From contig CP093829.1 in NCBI GenBank assembly GCA_033063855.1, positions 23,219,537 to 23,283,536 on the forward strand: a stretch of DNA of 64,000 nucleotides, given 5' to 3'. Positions 22,172 through 31,700 of this stretch are shown in pieces. The translations under genes and the position numbers were made by a program. The DNA comes from Smittia aterrima (lineage: Eukaryota; Arthropoda; Insecta; Diptera; Chironomidae). Below the pieces are notes generated by a model. It was not told the origin of the DNA, searched no databases, and saw nothing but the letters and a program-made list of their open reading frames with translations. Each line of letters begins with the position of its first letter. Positions within the stretch are counted from its first letter, which is position 1.

Positions 22172-23845
22172 ATGGGGCGACAACAGAAAAACAAATTTCA
22201 AATCGTTGTGATTTGCGGGTTGCTTCTTCTATCAAACTTTGATATATCAGATGCAGCTAAATCCAGTTCGAAGAGTAAATCAAAGTCATCTTCATCGTCC
22301 TCTAGTGGACGAGTCCAAAAACCGGCTCAACAAAGTCATGTGAATCCGGGAGCCTTGTCATATTCTGGAATTTCGCCCAATGCTCCACAACCCGTGAGAC
22401 CTTCAGCGCCTGTTCAACAACCTTCGTACACAGCACAAGCTCAAAGGCCTTCATACAATTCGCCACCATATCCAGTGAATAATGCACCAGCCGCTACTAA
22501 TACCCGGCCCATCGGTTGGAACACAAATCAACAGTCAAACTCAGCGCCTTACCCAGTGAACAACGCAGCTAAGCCAAACTCACCGCCTTACCCAACAAAT
22601 AATCAACAGCAATTCGGAAATCCACCGCCTGCTTATTCTCCACACGCCAATCAGGGCCCTCCTCCAGTTTATGCCCAAAATCCATCTCACGCTGGTCAAC
22701 CGAATTTCCACGCTCCTCCACCAGCTTACAGCCCTCAACAACCCGGTTATCACCCTCAAAGCAATCAACAACCTGCTTATCACCCTCAACAGCAACCCGC
22801 TTATCATCCACAAAATAACCCGCAACAAGGCTACAATCCTCAACCAGCTTACGGTGGCCAACAGCCCGTCGCTCCACAAACGTCAGTTGTGAATCATTAT
22901 CATAATGTTCAACCAGGAGGTGGTCAACCTTCATATGGAGGAGGATACCCACAACAAAGCGGTGGGCCAGGAATTCTTAAGACAGCTGTTGTCGCTGGCG
23001 CTGCTGGACTTGGTGGAGCCGCTTTGTATAACGCATTTAAGAATGACGACCCGAAACAAACTGTTGTTGTCGTTCAACAACCTGCTGCAGCTCCAGCTGT
23101 TGCCCCAGCTGCCGCACAACCTGCAGCAGCCGCTCCAGCAGAAGCAGCTCCTGTTGCCCCAATTCCACAACAACAATATCCAGTTCAACAACCTTATCCT
23201 CAACAATACCCACAACAACCTTACGATCCCAACCAACAATATAATCCAAATCAACAGTACAACCCAAACCAACAATATAACCCAAATCAGCAATACAATC
23301 CAAATCAACAGTATAATCCTAATCAGCAGCCTTACGATCCAAATCAACAACAGCAATTTAATCAACAGCCATACAATCCAGCAGTTGGCCAAACCGCGAT
23401 GACAAATGAACCAGCCCCAGTTGTGCCGCAAACACCAGAGACAGCACAAAACGCTGAAGTTGCATCTAAAGTCGAAAGTGTTCCGACTCCAGTGATTCCC
23501 GTTGAAACCACAGTCAGCCCGTCGTCAGAAACTTCTTCTAGCGCTGCAATGACTGAAACTACAACACAATTGAACACCGAAACTTCATCAGTGTCGGCAT
23601 TGAACTCTGAAGCAACCACACCATCATCAACAACGATTCTCACCAACAACGCAGCTCCAATCGTTGCATTGAGTACACGAGTTGGTGAAGCCGTTGAACA
23701 AAAATCCGCTTCGATCACGAACCAAGAAGCTCCGCCGAAAGCAAGTGAAAGCAAGACTGAAAACACGGGATCGCACTTGAAATACTCAATAATGGTTTTA
23801 TCGCTATCTCTTATTTACCAATACGCGATAAAGTTGCTTCTTTAA
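22172..23845 (+). CDS. secreted, probably GPI-anchored Gln/Pro/Tyr repeat protein 1 (557 aa)
   Basis: One exon. Residues 1-28 are a signal peptide (FQIVVICGLLLLSNFDISDA). Next come a Lys/Ser stretch (30-46) and a long Pro/Gln/Tyr/Asn region with PPYPVNN and PAYHPQ units (about 80-240). A hydrophobic Gly/Ala tract follows at about 266-288 (TAVVAGAAGLGGAALYNAF), then an Ala/Pro run, a tandem hexapeptide array QQYNPN (about 354-386), and a Ser/Thr/Glu stalk (about 420-530). The last 20 residues are hydrophobic (MVLSLSLIYQYAIKLLL), as in a GPI-attachment signal. I do not recognise a named family. The domain order matches the next two genes, and by layout that of vertebrate prion/Shadoo proteins. 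The low-complexity region is aggregation-prone by composition. The ATG context AAACATGG is good. Confidence 0.85.
   Translation: MGRQQKNKFQIVVICGLLLLSNFDISDAAKSSSKSKSKSSSSSSSGRVQKPAQQSHVNPGALSYSGISPNAPQPVRPSAPVQQPSYTAQAQRPSYNSPPYPVNNAPAATNTRPIGWNTNQQSNSAPYPVNNAAKPNSPPYPTNNQQQFGNPPPAYSPHANQGPPPVYAQNPSHAGQPNFHAPPPAYSPQQPGYHPQSNQQPAYHPQQQPAYHPQNNPQQGYNPQPAYGGQQPVAPQTSVVNHYHNVQPGGGQPSYGGGYPQQSGGPGILKTAVVAGAAGLGGAALYNAFKNDDPKQTVVVVQQPAAAPAVAPAAAQPAAAAPAEAAPVAPIPQQQYPVQQPYPQQYPQQPYDPNQQYNPNQQYNPNQQYNPNQQYNPNQQYNPNQQPYDPNQQQQFNQQPYNPAVGQTAMTNEPAPVVPQTPETAQNAEVASKVESVPTPVIPVETTVSPSSETSSSAAMTETTTQLNTETSSVSALNSEATTPSSTTILTNNAAPIVALSTRVGEAVEQKSASITNQEAPPKASESKTENTGSHLKYSIMVLSLSLIYQYAIKLLL
23217..23340 (+). 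repeat. tandem hexapeptide-coding repeat (QQYNPN)
   Basis: An 18-base unit encoding Asn-Pro-Asn-Gln-Gln-Tyr is repeated about six times inside gene 1, flanked on both sides by variants with Pro-Tyr-Asp (PYDPN). Units differ by synonymous changes only (CAACAA/CAACAG/CAGCAA, AAT/AAC), so the peptide is kept constant while the DNA drifts. Confidence 0.85.
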
Positions 23846-24038
23846 ACAGATAAATAATTGATAAGATAACTCGTTTAACTTCAGTTTGTTTGAAAAATCA
23901 GAATTTATTCAGTTTCTCTCTGCTCGTTGAGCTTGCCACCCAAGAATTTATTTTTAAAAAAGAGAATTATTCCGCGAAAGTCGGATAATTATTGATTTGT
24001 GATTGAGTTTTTTTTTTGAAATAAAGGAAAGCACTAAA

Positions 24039-24950
24039 ATGAAATTTACGAATGGAAACTTGAAAAGCTTTTTAATCGTGTTTTTCACAATTTTCATCAT
24101 AAGCGCAAATCTCTGCGACGCTGGGAAAGATAACAAGAAACAAGATAAGAATAAACACAAGCAAGAGACACATCGCAAAGATGACAACAAACAACAGCAC
24201 AAGAACTCAACGATGGCTCACCATCAAAACCATACTTCAGCGCATGTACCAAGCGCTGATACTCCAGTTCACAATAATCCACCATCTGACATCGGCTGGA
24301 GCTTGCATAACAACCCAAATCAACAAACGCATACAGCAAATCCTCATGGTTATGCATTACAGCATCACGAAGCTCAACATGGTACCGCTCCACATAATGG
24401 CCCTCAACAACCGAGCGCGTCACATCCTCAAGCTCAAGTTCCACAGCAAAGCTCAGGACCATCAGCATTAGGATCTGGTCTCGGTGGTCTTGCGATTGGA
24501 GCGATTGGCGGTGCAGCCGGAGGTTATTTGTTGAGTAATGCATTGAACTCAGGAGATAAGTCAGGAGAAAAGAAAGAAGACGAGACAACAATGACGTCTA
24601 CTGTTATCAGTGAAACTACTTTAGCGGCTTTATCTGAGACAACAGTTGACGCTTCGTCATCAAATATCACAGCTGAAACAAGCTCAGTCGCTGCCGAAAC
24701 AAGTTCAATCGTTGCTGAAACTACCTCAGTCGCTGCTGCAACAACTCAAGCTTCCGAAAGCTCATCAATTTCAACTGAAACAACGAAAAAAACTGAAGAA
24801 GTTACAATTGGCGTGCAAAAAGCTCCTTTAGAAAACTCTGAAACAATAACCGAGCAACCAAGTACAACAACAAGCGATAGCGTCATTTCAAAAATTTCTC
24901 TCCACGTTTTCTTCTTGTCAATCATTGCAACTTTGCCATTCGTGATTTGA
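24039..24950 (+). CDS. secreted, probably GPI-anchored repeat protein 2 (303 aa)
   Basis: One exon, starting 193 bases after the stop of gene 1. Residues 1-28 are a signal peptide (FLIVFFTIFIISANLCDAG). Next is a Lys/His/Asn/Gln-rich region with possible N-glycosylation sites (NST, NHT) and a DIGWSLHNNP motif that echoes RPIGWNTNQ in gene 1. A Gly/Ala hydrophobic tract lies at about 141-168 (GLAIGAIGGAAGGYLLSNAL). A Thr/Ser stalk contains short repeats of the AETSSV type (about 180-265). The C-terminal 18 residues are hydrophobic (ISLHVFFLSIIATLPFVI), as in a GPI signal. It is clearly a paralog of genes 1 and 3 by motif order, although the low-complexity parts have little residue identity. 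Function unknown; an extracellular, membrane-tethered mucin-like role is the most I would infer. Confidence 0.85.
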   Translation: MKFTNGNLKSFLIVFFTIFIISANLCDAGKDNKKQDKNKHKQETHRKDDNKQQHKNSTMAHHQNHTSAHVPSADTPVHNNPPSDIGWSLHNNPNQQTHTANPHGYALQHHEAQHGTAPHNGPQQPSASHPQAQVPQQSSGPSALGSGLGGLAIGAIGGAAGGYLLSNALNSGDKSGEKKEDETTMTSTVISETTLAALSETTVDASSSNITAETSSVAAETSSIVAETTSVAAATTQASESSSISTETTKKTEEVTIGVQKAPLENSETITEQPSTTTSDSVISKISLHVFFLSIIATLPFVI

Positions 24951-25267
24951 AAGTCCAAAAGCTTCGAATTTAAATTTTAAAATTGTGACTTTTACGTAAA
25001 CACATCCAACTTTGTTGCTTTTCCCAGCTAAAGAGGATCAACTGATTTTTAGTGAACACTTGAAATCGAAACTTCTCAATCTGCTGATGTTTGCACAATC
25101 AATTATCACCTTTGATTCCGCTAACCAAACCTTTAAGTCTCGAAATTTGCTGTTCTCTGTTAAACAAAGATTTCAACGTCAGTTTAGTTTGTGCTGTCGA
25201 AGAGATAAAATATCTTAATCTTAAGCTTTGAAAAGAAATAAAAGGGAAATAAAATATTTGTACGAAG
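24951..25267. other. spacer between repeat-protein genes 2 and 3
   Basis: 317 bases holding the 3'UTR of gene 2 and the promoter and leader of gene 3 (AATAAAA/AAATAAAATATTTG just before the ATG). The open frame 25012-25218 has no support. Confidence 0.4.
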
Positions 25268-26248
25268 ATGCAAAATCAAAAGCTGAAGTGTTTAGTTTTC
25301 GTTATCGCGATTTTAATTCTTGATGTTCCGAGAATATGCGGAAAGAAGCATTCGAAATCGGGAAGTGCGACGACTCGTGGACCGGCTCCAACTCAAGCAA
25401 CTCAACCTCCAGCGACACAAGCTCCAAATAATGACAATGCAAAGTTGAGTTATTCTCAAAATAATAATCAAGCGCCTGCTCCAGGATGGAATACGAATAA
25501 TCAACAACCGAATCATGCTCCTCCACCTTACTCAGCAAATCCTCCTCCTTATCATTCTCAACCACAAGGATATCAACCTCAGCAGCCAGCTTATCAGCCC
25601 CAGCAACCTCAACATGTCATTGTTCATCAAGCACAGCCTCAACCATCAAGCGGCGGCGGATTAGGCGTTGGAACTGGTCTTGCCATTGGTAAATAATTTA
25701 ATTTCTAAATCAAATTAAAGTGTTTCATAAAAATATTCGAAACAGGAGCTTTAGGAGGTGCCGTTGGAGGCTACGCTCTCAGCGAAGCTCTTTCAGGAGA
25801 CGACAAGAAAGAAGAAAGCACCACCACGACGACGACAACTACAGCAGCGACAACAACAGTTGCTGGCGCTACAACAGCGGCGGCTGCCGTTACGACAGCA
25901 GCAGCTGCTGCAGTTTCAGAAACTACAACCACTGCTTCGCCTTCGACCACTTCAACTCCAACAGTTTCCGTCTCAGTGATTTCCTCCAACGAATCTACGA
26001 CCTTGAGCGTAAATGAAACGACCACGACTGCCAACTCAAATGAAACTACAGTTTCCACAATCAGTAGCAGTCCATCATCTTCATCTGTTGAAACTACGAC
26101 TTTACCCAACTCTCATCCAGTCACTGAAGCCTTAATCGAGCCTAGCAACTCGTCAATGTCGCATTCATCGCTCACCAATGATGGAATCACTACCAAAATA
26201 TCTCTCAACGTTGTCTTGCTTTCTATTATCTATAATGTTATCTTTTAA
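25268..26248 (+). CDS. secreted, probably GPI-anchored repeat protein 3 (307 aa, two exons)
   Basis: Exons 25268-25688 and 25746-26248 (57-base intron, GTAAAT...ACAG) join in phase within the Gly codon of the hydrophobic tract. Residues 1-25 are a signal peptide (LVFVIAILILDVPRICG). A Thr/Pro/Gln/Tyr region follows with APGWNTNNQ (compare gene 1), PPPYSANPPPYHSQ and YQPQQPAYQPQQ. The Gly/Ala tract lies at about 130-157 (GTGLAIGALGGAVGGYALSE), then a long Thr/Ala/Ser/Val stalk with possible N-glycosylation sites (NES, NET). The end is hydrophobic (ISLNVVLLSIIYNVIF). The unspliced frame would stop at 25696, right after LAIGK. This is the third member of the tandem family. The intron inside the tract is absent in the other two, so it was gained here or lost in them. 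Confidence 0.85.
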
Positions 26249-28458
26249 CAAACCAACTCGCAAAGTCTAAATCGATGCGGAGATAAACTTCTGTAATCTC
26301 AATCTGAATCCATTAGCGCGAATGTAGGTCTTATCGTATCTGCAATTATTCTCCATTCGATTTCCCTTTCGATTCTTTTGCTTTACGCCCAACAACGGTG
26401 ATGGAAGAGAAACAATGTTTCCGGAGTGATGATAATGATCACTCTCGATATTAACGACTTATAAGTCACATGATCTGTTTTAACGATTGTTCTCTGTCTG
26501 TGTGCGCGGCTGTTTCTCATCTGAACAGTTCGAATGATGTGACAAAACAATGGAAAACTTGTTAATAAATGAATCAGTTAAGTCAAAACAGAAATTTGTT
26601 TGAGGATGTTTCAGGGACTTTCGATTTGCTAATCTCATGAGTCTGCTCGATTTGAAAAGATAATCAAATAATTATTGAAATCGATGATGATGTCAGCGAT
26701 TATGAAGGCGATGAAATGTCGTGTGTGCATTTGCTAAAGCCCGAGCGTTGTAAATAATGAAATAGTCTAAACACAACCACAAAAGTGCGACTGGAAAGTC
26801 CAGAGCGACGTAGGAAAAACATTTCATTTTGAATAATTAATGTGCGTCACAACCTCACTGCCTCAACTGTGACGTGATTTACTCATTGCCCCGTGAGTTT
26901 CAAACACACGAGGAAGTTTCGCTTCTCAGTATTTAACTTCGCATTTATCCAAACACTTTATACGTGAAAACAAATTCTGACTCAACGCGTCTGTCTCGTC
27001 TTTCGCTGTTTGCCCAAATGCTTTTGCGATTCCACAAAAAACCAAATCTGTAATGTCCATCAATTCTTTCCAGATTGAAAGAATATTATTTAGTTGTTCC
27101 TCGTGATCCATAATAATCCCCGAGTTTGTTGATTGATTACCGAAGTTAAATGATCGCGAATATTATGAAGTCGTTGTTGCGTGAAGAATAAAAATCGCAT
27201 TCGCTCTGAGTGATGTGAAATTCCGCTGAAACTTCAATAGGTCGACGGATTTATTGCTAAGTTGTTCAACTCTTGATTTCAATGAAATTGCATTTTATTT
27301 TCTCGCTTGACAATTAGAATCATTTAAATAATTATTGAATCTTAATTATGTCGAATGAGTCATTTGAAATGACTGATAAGACTGCAAAAGTTTAACGTGC
27401 TTCTATAGCAATAGCCTCGTCGTTTTAAAAATGTTTGTTTCATAAATTTACGTTCTCGACACGTTCTTCTTCTTTTTCATTATAATGACAATTCTTTTCT
27501 AAATATTTTAGTAATGACATCTTGCGCACTGCAGGAAAAATGATTAAGCCGTAGCTATAAAAGTTGCATGCGGTAATTAATTTATCAACGCTCCCTTGAC
27601 CGCTATTACATTTGCTTTATTCGGTCCTCCATAAACTGAATTAAAGTCACCACAATAAAAATAAACAAAAAGGTCTCAACAATCATATAAAACAACAGAC
27701 GAGATCAACACATAATGAGGGAAAATAAAAACAAACAAATTTTCTTTGATAGGGCAGTTTGTAAAGTTTGAAGAGCTGTGGAAATTAATATTAAGAGCTT
27801 AGCCGTTGAAAAGCATTTTTTGAAAAGAGCTTTTCGTCGAGCTGCAACTAAAAACACGAACTTGACGAGAAACTCACCAAATATTCTCTGCTAGAATATT
27901 CTGCTAAGCTTTTAAAAAATTAATGTGAAAGCTTCTTTTTCAGTTAATAAAAATCTTTTTTCAGATCAGCAAAAAAATCTTTAGCAATTGAATCACGTCA
28001 AGAATTAATTCACAACAAAGTCGTCAGCAGTTCTTAGAAGATGTAACTCAACTCGACACTCGCACCTTCTCTTGACATGTTGTTTATCACGAGCAATTAT
28101 TTTACGAGTCTTTCGAGTTTCTTCGTTCAAATTGAGCAATTAATTTGACCATAAATAAGCCATTAAATTTTATTCAATTCGGTTTCGCGAAGAAAAGAAA
28201 CGCCAAAATATTTTTTCTTGATGAAATCAGTGAATTTTATTCCTGAACAGTCAGAGCAAAAAAACTTTGAATTCCTGTCGAATATTTGCAATGTGAATAG
28301 TTGTCAGTTCGTCTGTCCAATTGTATTTCATCTTAATTGAAAAACAAACAAAGATTTCAGATCATTTGGCCATCCCTCGCAACCCAAGTCGAACACTTTG
28401 CAGTTTTTTTCACTAAAAGTTTGAGAATTTATTCGAGTTATCTTTGCACAGCTGAAAT
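26249..28458. other. intergenic, no gene seen
   Basis: AT-rich. A minus-strand frame at 26926-27111 begins with ATG and codes for 61 residues, but has no family motif, splice context or clear poly(A) signal. Nothing else stands out. Confidence 0.4.
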
Positions 28459-28737
28459 CTACAGAAAACTTTGTAACAACATCAGCAAAACTAGAAGAGT
28501 CACAAGTCCTAAGACGATGTCCATAAGGACCTGAAGAAGAGAGTTCCCGAAGACAACTTTAAGCAGCACACGAATAACTTTAAAAGCTTCATCAATGATC
28601 GTTTTGCAGACACCAACAGTTCTGATTGATTCACTAAGATCGCTCAATTTATTGCACAAATAGAAGATAAAGTTATCAGGAAATGATGAAGTGTTAGCGG
28701 CGCCAATCAAACCCGCATGAAGAGGACCTGCTTTCAT
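28459..28737 (-). CDS. possible small membrane protein (92 aa)
   Basis: One open frame with an ATG in good context (AAAGATGAAAG). The N-terminal half is hydrophilic with two Cys (NFIFYLCNKLSDLSESIRTV). The C-terminal 25 residues are strongly hydrophobic (LMDIVLGLVTLLVLLMLLQS), giving a tail-anchor-like helix. AATAAA on the minus strand lies at 28433-28428, about 25 bases after the stop, which supports a real transcript end. No family recognised. It could also be the last exon of a longer gene. Confidence 0.4.
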   Translation of the reverse strand: MKAGPLHAGLIGAANTSSFPDNFIFYLCNKLSDLSESIRTVGVCKTIIDEAFKVIRVLLKVVFGNSLLQVLMDIVLGLVTLLVLLMLLQSFL

Positions 28738-31700
28738 CTTTGTAGCTTTCCAAATTTAAACTAAATAAGTCTCTGAGTGATCAATCGACTTTTGTATTAA
28801 AATTTGAGTTTTATCACAACAAAGTTTATCACTTGCCACTAATAACCTTGGAGAATATCTTCGCAATAGAAATTAGTGTTTGAACAAGTGTGGCTCGATA
28901 ATGAAAGTATCAAATGAGAAAACTGTCTAAATGTTCGTCTCACTCTTTGCTCTCGATCTTCTCTTAGAAAAGTTCGTTTCTTGGCCGAAGTGATTTCGAT
29001 GAAACAACGAAAAAAAAAATGCTTTTCATTAAATTCTTTCAATTTGTTCTGAATTCATTTGAGAAACTCGTTTCATTCGCAAATATTTCTGTTGTCTTTC
29101 TACTTCTCAAACATTTTCAGTCGCACAAAAAAAGTTTTGTTAGCCAATAAGTCTCAGATCGTCTCTTCCTCCGAATATCAATTGATTTCCCACTAATTTC
29201 ATTTGCTATTCTGACTTCTCGAGATGTTGAAAGCGTTCTGTCTGAATCAATTAAATTTCGCAAGACATTTGACATTCGCTGAAGAAAAAAATTATTTTCT
29301 GATTAGCTGACAGATGATTAGCGCTTCATTTACCACGAAAGGAAGCAATTTATTAACGAATTTATTAGACTGATGCACCATGCTGTTCCGAAAGAAGAAT
29401 CTTAATGAATTCTTGATGAAGAGATTCAATGAGAATTCCCGATTCGTTCCTTCTCGGTCATGAATTATCACAATTAACGAAAACAATCTCAATTCGAAAG
29501 TTTTCATTTTCTTTTCTCTCCCTCTCACATTGTGGGTGGCATTTCCCGGAAGGATGATAAACGACAAGCAGTTTATTCAAGAAATTAAATCGTTATTTAT
29601 TAACTCTTTCACAAAAAGCCAATTACACATTTGCCCGATCGTCTGAATGCGAAATAATTTCAACTGAGGTGAAAGAAAATAATGGAGCGAAGGTAATTTC
29701 TCATAAATTTAATTTTTGCAATACATTTCTCGTCGTGTATATCAATTTGCATAGGATGCGCAGCTTAATTCGTTGCTTTCTCATTCTCATTCCGCACAAT
29801 TGAACGAGAAGCTTGCGAAGGAGAAGAATGGGAATCATGGCGCGTGATTAAATGAAACGACAATGTGAACTTCAACCGTTTGCAAATAAAATGGAAACGA
29901 GTTTGAAAGTTTCGTTTACCTCAAAAAAAAAAGAAAGAGAAGAAATGATGAACTTTGATTGATAAGACAGATCATGTTCGATCATGACTAATTATTCGCC
30001 CACTTTTCTCATTAATCGAAACAAAGATTCATCTCCAATCTCGTTATGTTCTTCTTTCGGGAAGACGTTATCGGATTCCGAACTATATTCCGATATTAAT
30101 TTTGAATGGCGCCTCGAAATCCATTTATCATTCTCTCTCTCGCTTTGCCTTCAATGTGTGTTGAGCTGTGTAAATAAAATTCGATAATGGAAAAAAGCAG
30201 TCCGTAATAAAACGAATTATGAATTTATAACTGTTCACCCAAAAGGTAAATTATTGTCCGAAATCCAATTTAAAATTTATAAAACTTCTCTCTCCTTCTC
30301 TCGCTTGCAACATCATTCGACTCGTTTTTTGCATAAATTCAAATCTTATTTGGATAAATTCGCTGAAAATTGATTTATCAACTTCTTTTGTTATGGCTTT
30401 AAGTTATGGCAATCAGTTTGCATAAAAAATTATGTTTACTTTGCATTACTCACTTTGAACGTGCTGAATATTCCAGTTTATTAGTTGAGTTGGGTTTGAT
30501 CGTCAATGTCGTCGAGTCTTGGAAGATATTGAAGTCTCTAGAGAACTCTCTGGGTCTTAACTTACAAATAAATTATTAACAGAACTTTTTTTAATTGCGC
30601 AACAAATTCCAAAAGTGAATCTGGACGCTTCATCAAAAAGTGATCATTGAATTTTCATTTTCTTCTTTCTCTTCATCAGTGAATTGAGTTTTAATTAAAA
30701 AGTTTATTAAACAACCGATCACTTTGAAATCTAAAATTATAAATTATTAAAAATATTTCTTCGCTCTAATCGATTCTTCGAGGCGAAGTGAGAAAAGCAA
30801 TCGTCGAAATGTTTCGTGAATAAATTTCCAAACTTTATTAATTACGTGTTTTCTTTTATTTTTATTTGATTTTGATTATTCATGGAGTTTGTTGTATTCT
30901 TTTCCTTCTAAGGTTCATTGATCAAAATATTGCTTCTCTCTCTCACGTTCAAATCTGTGAGAATGAATGAAACATTTCAAGAATGAAGATTTGAATAATT
31001 TATTTTCCATAAAATTTAATAATTACTCAAAATCGTGCTCACAAACCCGTGAAATACCGCGGAGCTTTCATTGCTAACAGTTTCATTCATCAGTTTGCGT
31101 GTCGCTCTCATTGGGCGTCGTTGACTAAGCCGCGAGGCGGAGCTTATTCATTTTCGAAAATCAAAAACATTTCATGTCATAATATGCGGAGGAAAAAATA
31201 TTTTTTTTTAAAAAAATGAAGCACGAGATTTATATCGGCGTCTCAGTTTAATGTTAATATTCATGTCGTGTAGTTGCATGAGCTTAATTTATCTGCTGTT
31301 AATATTTCGCGGAAAAGTTTCATTTTTTCGTTAACAAGTTTTATATTTTTTTTCTCGTGTCTCGTCGGTCGGGGCATTTGTGTTGAATGTTGCGCATGAA
31401 CGTATGTTAATGTTTTTATTTTATTCGTTCGTTCGTCAATGTTGCGTGGCGTCGTTGAAGAGAATTGTTGATAGAATTTATTGCTGTGAAGAATACTAAG
31501 AATTCATTAGTCAAATTAATTGTGTAATTAGTGAAAACGAACTGCATGTGTTATGCAATTGTGTTGATTCTTGACGTGCAGAGCAAAACAAGATTCTTGG
31601 AATCATTAGATTAATTGACTCTTCTGCTGGAGGAATTAATGAGAAGGAGTTCTACTATCACAAGACATAAATTAGCGCTTTAATTTATTATCCAGGTGCT

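Noticed and set aside
22569..23449. Several long minus-strand and alternate-frame ORFs over repeat protein 1
   Set aside because: By-products of CAA/CAG/CCA repeats; they have no signal peptide, and the plus-strand frame has a full domain layout.
25720..26109. ORFs in other frames over exon 2 of repeat protein 3 (Arg-, Gln- and Val-rich)
   Set aside because: They are frame shadows of the Thr/Ala stalk; the spliced frame is continuous from the signal peptide to the hydrophobic end.
22172..26248. True homologs of vertebrate prion genes
   Set aside because: Only the domain order and a generic Gly/Ala hydrophobic tract agree; no folded C-terminal domain is present, so convergence is preferred.
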